A stretch of DNA of 64,000 bases from Microtetraspora malaysiensis. Its GTDB lineage: Bacteria; Actinomycetota; Actinomycetes; Streptosporangiales; Streptosporangiaceae. The notes under the pieces were generated by a model that did no database searches, was not told where the DNA came from, and saw nothing but the letters and a program-made list of their open reading frames with translations. The first letter of the stretch is position 1. Each line of letters opens with the position of its first letter. Below, piece by piece: positions 62,561 to 64,000 of this stretch. Location: contig NZ_BBYJ01000017.1 in NCBI RefSeq assembly GCF_001528665.1, forward strand, positions 38,828-102,827. The letters run 5' to 3'. The position numbers and the translations under genes were made by a program.

Positions 62561-63352
62561 TTATATCGCGGGTGCGGGGTCGTCGGTCCAGCCCAGCCGT
62601 TTGACCACGTATGCCGTGAATGTCGCGCCCGTGCCAGACAGCTCCTTCTGGATGGCGAGGAGTTCGCCGCTGTCCCGGTCGATGATGATCTGCTCGCGGG
62701 TGGGCGCCTTGCCGTATGTCAGTGCGATCCCGGTGCGGCCGTCGATGTCGATGACGTTGTCCTCTACACGTACGCCTGGCAGGCCGGCGAGGACCCGGTA
62801 GAGCGCCGCCCTGGTGGCCGGGGTGGTCTCGGCGTGGAGGAGGAGCCATGGGCTGGCGCCCCAGATCCACGTCTCCGGGGTGTCCTTTAGGCTGGCGCCC
62901 CAGACCGCCTCCGGGAGGTCCTTGTCGTTTTGGGGGACGTAGACGCTCAGCAGCTTGGCCTTGAGCGCCTTCGGTTCGGCGGGCAGCTCCACCGCGGGAC
63001 TCACCGTCAGCTTGAGCGGGGTGAAGTACCCGCCGACCATCTCGCAGCGGTCGCACAGATCGGGCGAGCCCGCGTTCCTCCACGCCTGTTCATCGGCGGA
63101 CGTGCGCGGTTTGGCGGAGATTTTTGCTTGCTGCGTCCGCGCCCCATGCTCTCGGCTCAACCAGAGCACATCCCTGCGCCGGCGCTCGACGGTATAGGCC
63201 GGGGTTCTGGTCCACTCCACCTGCGTCATGTCCCGCCGCCACCAAGCACCGGTACCCGGGGGTTGTGCGGCCAGCCGGTCCGCCGCCGCGGCGTCGAAGA
63301 GGGCGGAGAATCGCTCGGGATCGGCGACCGCTCCGTCGAGGAACGTGGTCAT
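62561..63352 (-). CDS. CU044_5270-like protein
   Basis: Encodes 263 residues from ATG 63352. The C-terminal half (ATRAALYRVLAGLPGVRVE, IDIDGRTGIALTYG, IIIDRDSGELLAIQ) matches the CU044_5270 family, usually encoded next to a sigma factor and carrying an N-terminal membrane helix. No such helix or sigma factor is seen here. A CDRC pair lies in the middle. Possibly a shortened member. Function unknown. Confidence 0.7.
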   Translation of the reverse strand: MTTFLDGAVADPERFSALFDAAAADRLAAQPPGTGAWWRRDMTQVEWTRTPAYTVERRRRDVLWLSREHGARTQQAKISAKPRTSADEQAWRNAGSPDLCDRCEMVGGYFTPLKLTVSPAVELPAEPKALKAKLLSVYVPQNDKDLPEAVWGASLKDTPETWIWGASPWLLLHAETTPATRAALYRVLAGLPGVRVEDNVIDIDGRTGIALTYGKAPTREQIIIDRDSGELLAIQKELSGTGATFTAYVVKRLGWTDDPAPAI

Positions 63353-63451
63353 GCAGGGTCACTCTCGCCGGGAACGTCTGAACACCAGTGATTGCCCGCT
63401 CCCGGCCGACCCTTCCATCCGGGGATCACAGGAGTCTGAGATGCCCGTTCC

Positions 63452-64000
63452 TCAGGAGCGGGGGGACGCCGGGTCGCGGCCTTCCTGCCGGTCCTCGGCG
63501 GGAAACACGATCGCGCTGGCCAGGTGAGGGGTGCGGCCCGGCGCGGGCGCGTTGCCCCACCTGGCCGCGAGGACCTCGCGCAGGTCGGCCATCATCTCCG
63601 CGAGTTCGTCGTGGCTGAGCCAGAGCACGAGCTGCCGGTAGCCCACCAGATCGGCGGTCGGGTCGGCTCCGTCCCGGTCCAGGTAGGCGTTGAACTCGGC
63701 GTGCAACGCGGCCATGGCGGAGGTGAACCCCTGGCGGTGGTCGTCCAGGGACATCGACGCGGCTGTTTCGGCGTCGATCGTCGTCCGTTTCTGGCGGAGC
63801 CGGTAGTGGCGTTCGACGGCGCCGTGCACGCGCTGCTCGTCGACGACCTCCAGAACTCCCGCGTCGGCCAGGAGGCCGACGTGCCGGTACACGGAGGTTT
63901 TCGGGATGTCGGACATGCGGGCGCACAGGTCGGCGGTGGTGCGGACGCGCCCGCCGGACATGGCGTGCACGATACGCAGCCGGACCGGGTGGAGAAGCAG
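63452..64000 (-). CDS. winged helix-turn-helix regulator, start beyond the right edge
   Basis: The frame runs to the window edge: ten more codons (LLLHPVRLRIV in reading order) precede the GTG at 63970, so the start is outside and the protein is partial. The helix-turn-helix is TTADLCARMSDIPKTSVYRHVGLLADAGVLEVVDE. The C-terminal half includes LVLWLSHDELAEMMADLREVL. An ArsR/PadR-like type used in many actinomycetes. Gene target unknown. Confidence 0.8.
   Translation of the reverse strand: MLLHPVRLRIVHAMSGGRVRTTADLCARMSDIPKTSVYRHVGLLADAGVLEVVDEQRVHGAVERHYRLRQKRTTIDAETAASMSLDDHRQGFTSAMAALHAEFNAYLDRDGADPTADLVGYRQLVLWLSHDELAEMMADLREVLAARWGNAPAPGRTPHLASAIVFPAEDRQEGRDPASPRS

Overview
The window is high-G+C actinomycete chromosome. 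Evidence for this is the codon use (GTG and TTG starts, GTGA/ATGA stop-start overlaps), a mycothiol-dependent isomerase homologue, an F420-type LLM oxidoreductase, a SigE-like small sigma factor, DUF5685 and CU044_5270-type proteins, two secreted GH18 chitinases and a CseB/CseC-like two-component system. A member of the Streptosporangiales (Nonomuraea-like) would fit, but the sequence alone does not prove it. No rRNA, tRNA, CRISPR array, prophage or complete insertion sequence was recognised.

Left part (1-17.4 kb): the 3' end of a giant repeat-rich protein (at least 2951 residues) with a duplicated HExxH-type domain, followed by two overlapping paralogous small genes that look like its partners. 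Facing them is a five-gene leftward operon: SWIM-type zinc-finger protein, unknown protein, VWA protein, MoxR AAA+ ATPase and a DUF5682-like protein.

17.4-26 kb: a secreted trypsin-fold protease with a strong terminator, a small secreted emfourin-like protein, a sigma factor with its membrane partner, then a tightly overlapping leftward trio. The trio is an Fe-S-type PD-(D/E)XK nuclease, a protein with a C-terminal beta-barrel-like region, and an SF1 helicase. Together they resemble a Dna2 split over three polypeptides.

26-33.6 kb: two GH18 chitinases that share a promoter element and a leader able to hide the ribosome binding site. Between and beside them lie a GNAT acetyltransferase, an asparaginase, a CE4 deacetylase and a nucleotidyltransferase.

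33.8-43 kb: an MMPL transporter, a CrtC-like/prenyl-diphosphate-synthase fusion, DNA polymerase IV, a methyltransferase, an LLM oxidoreductase, and an N-terminally shortened FAD/NAD oxidoreductase next to a MarR gene with three phased operators.

43-54.3 kb: a class F sortase with a tiny wall-anchored candidate substrate, an envelope-stress-type response regulator/kinase/lipoprotein operon, DUF5685, several secreted or membrane proteins, two TetR-type regulators with neighbouring enzymes, and an FHA-flavin monooxygenase fusion.

54.4-64 kb: an in-frame GH1 beta-glucosidase-LacI repressor fusion, an IS3-type transposase remnant, an MFS transporter, an AT-rich regulatory stretch leading an EF-hand protein, a divergent isocitrate/isopropylmalate-dehydrogenase-like gene and a methyltransferase, a secreted protein made of two near-identical modules, a CU044_5270-like protein and the start-less edge of a winged-helix regulator. 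The best candidates for undescribed biology are the split Dna2-like trio, the GH1-LacI fusion, the shared chitinase leader, and the giant protein with its two partner genes.
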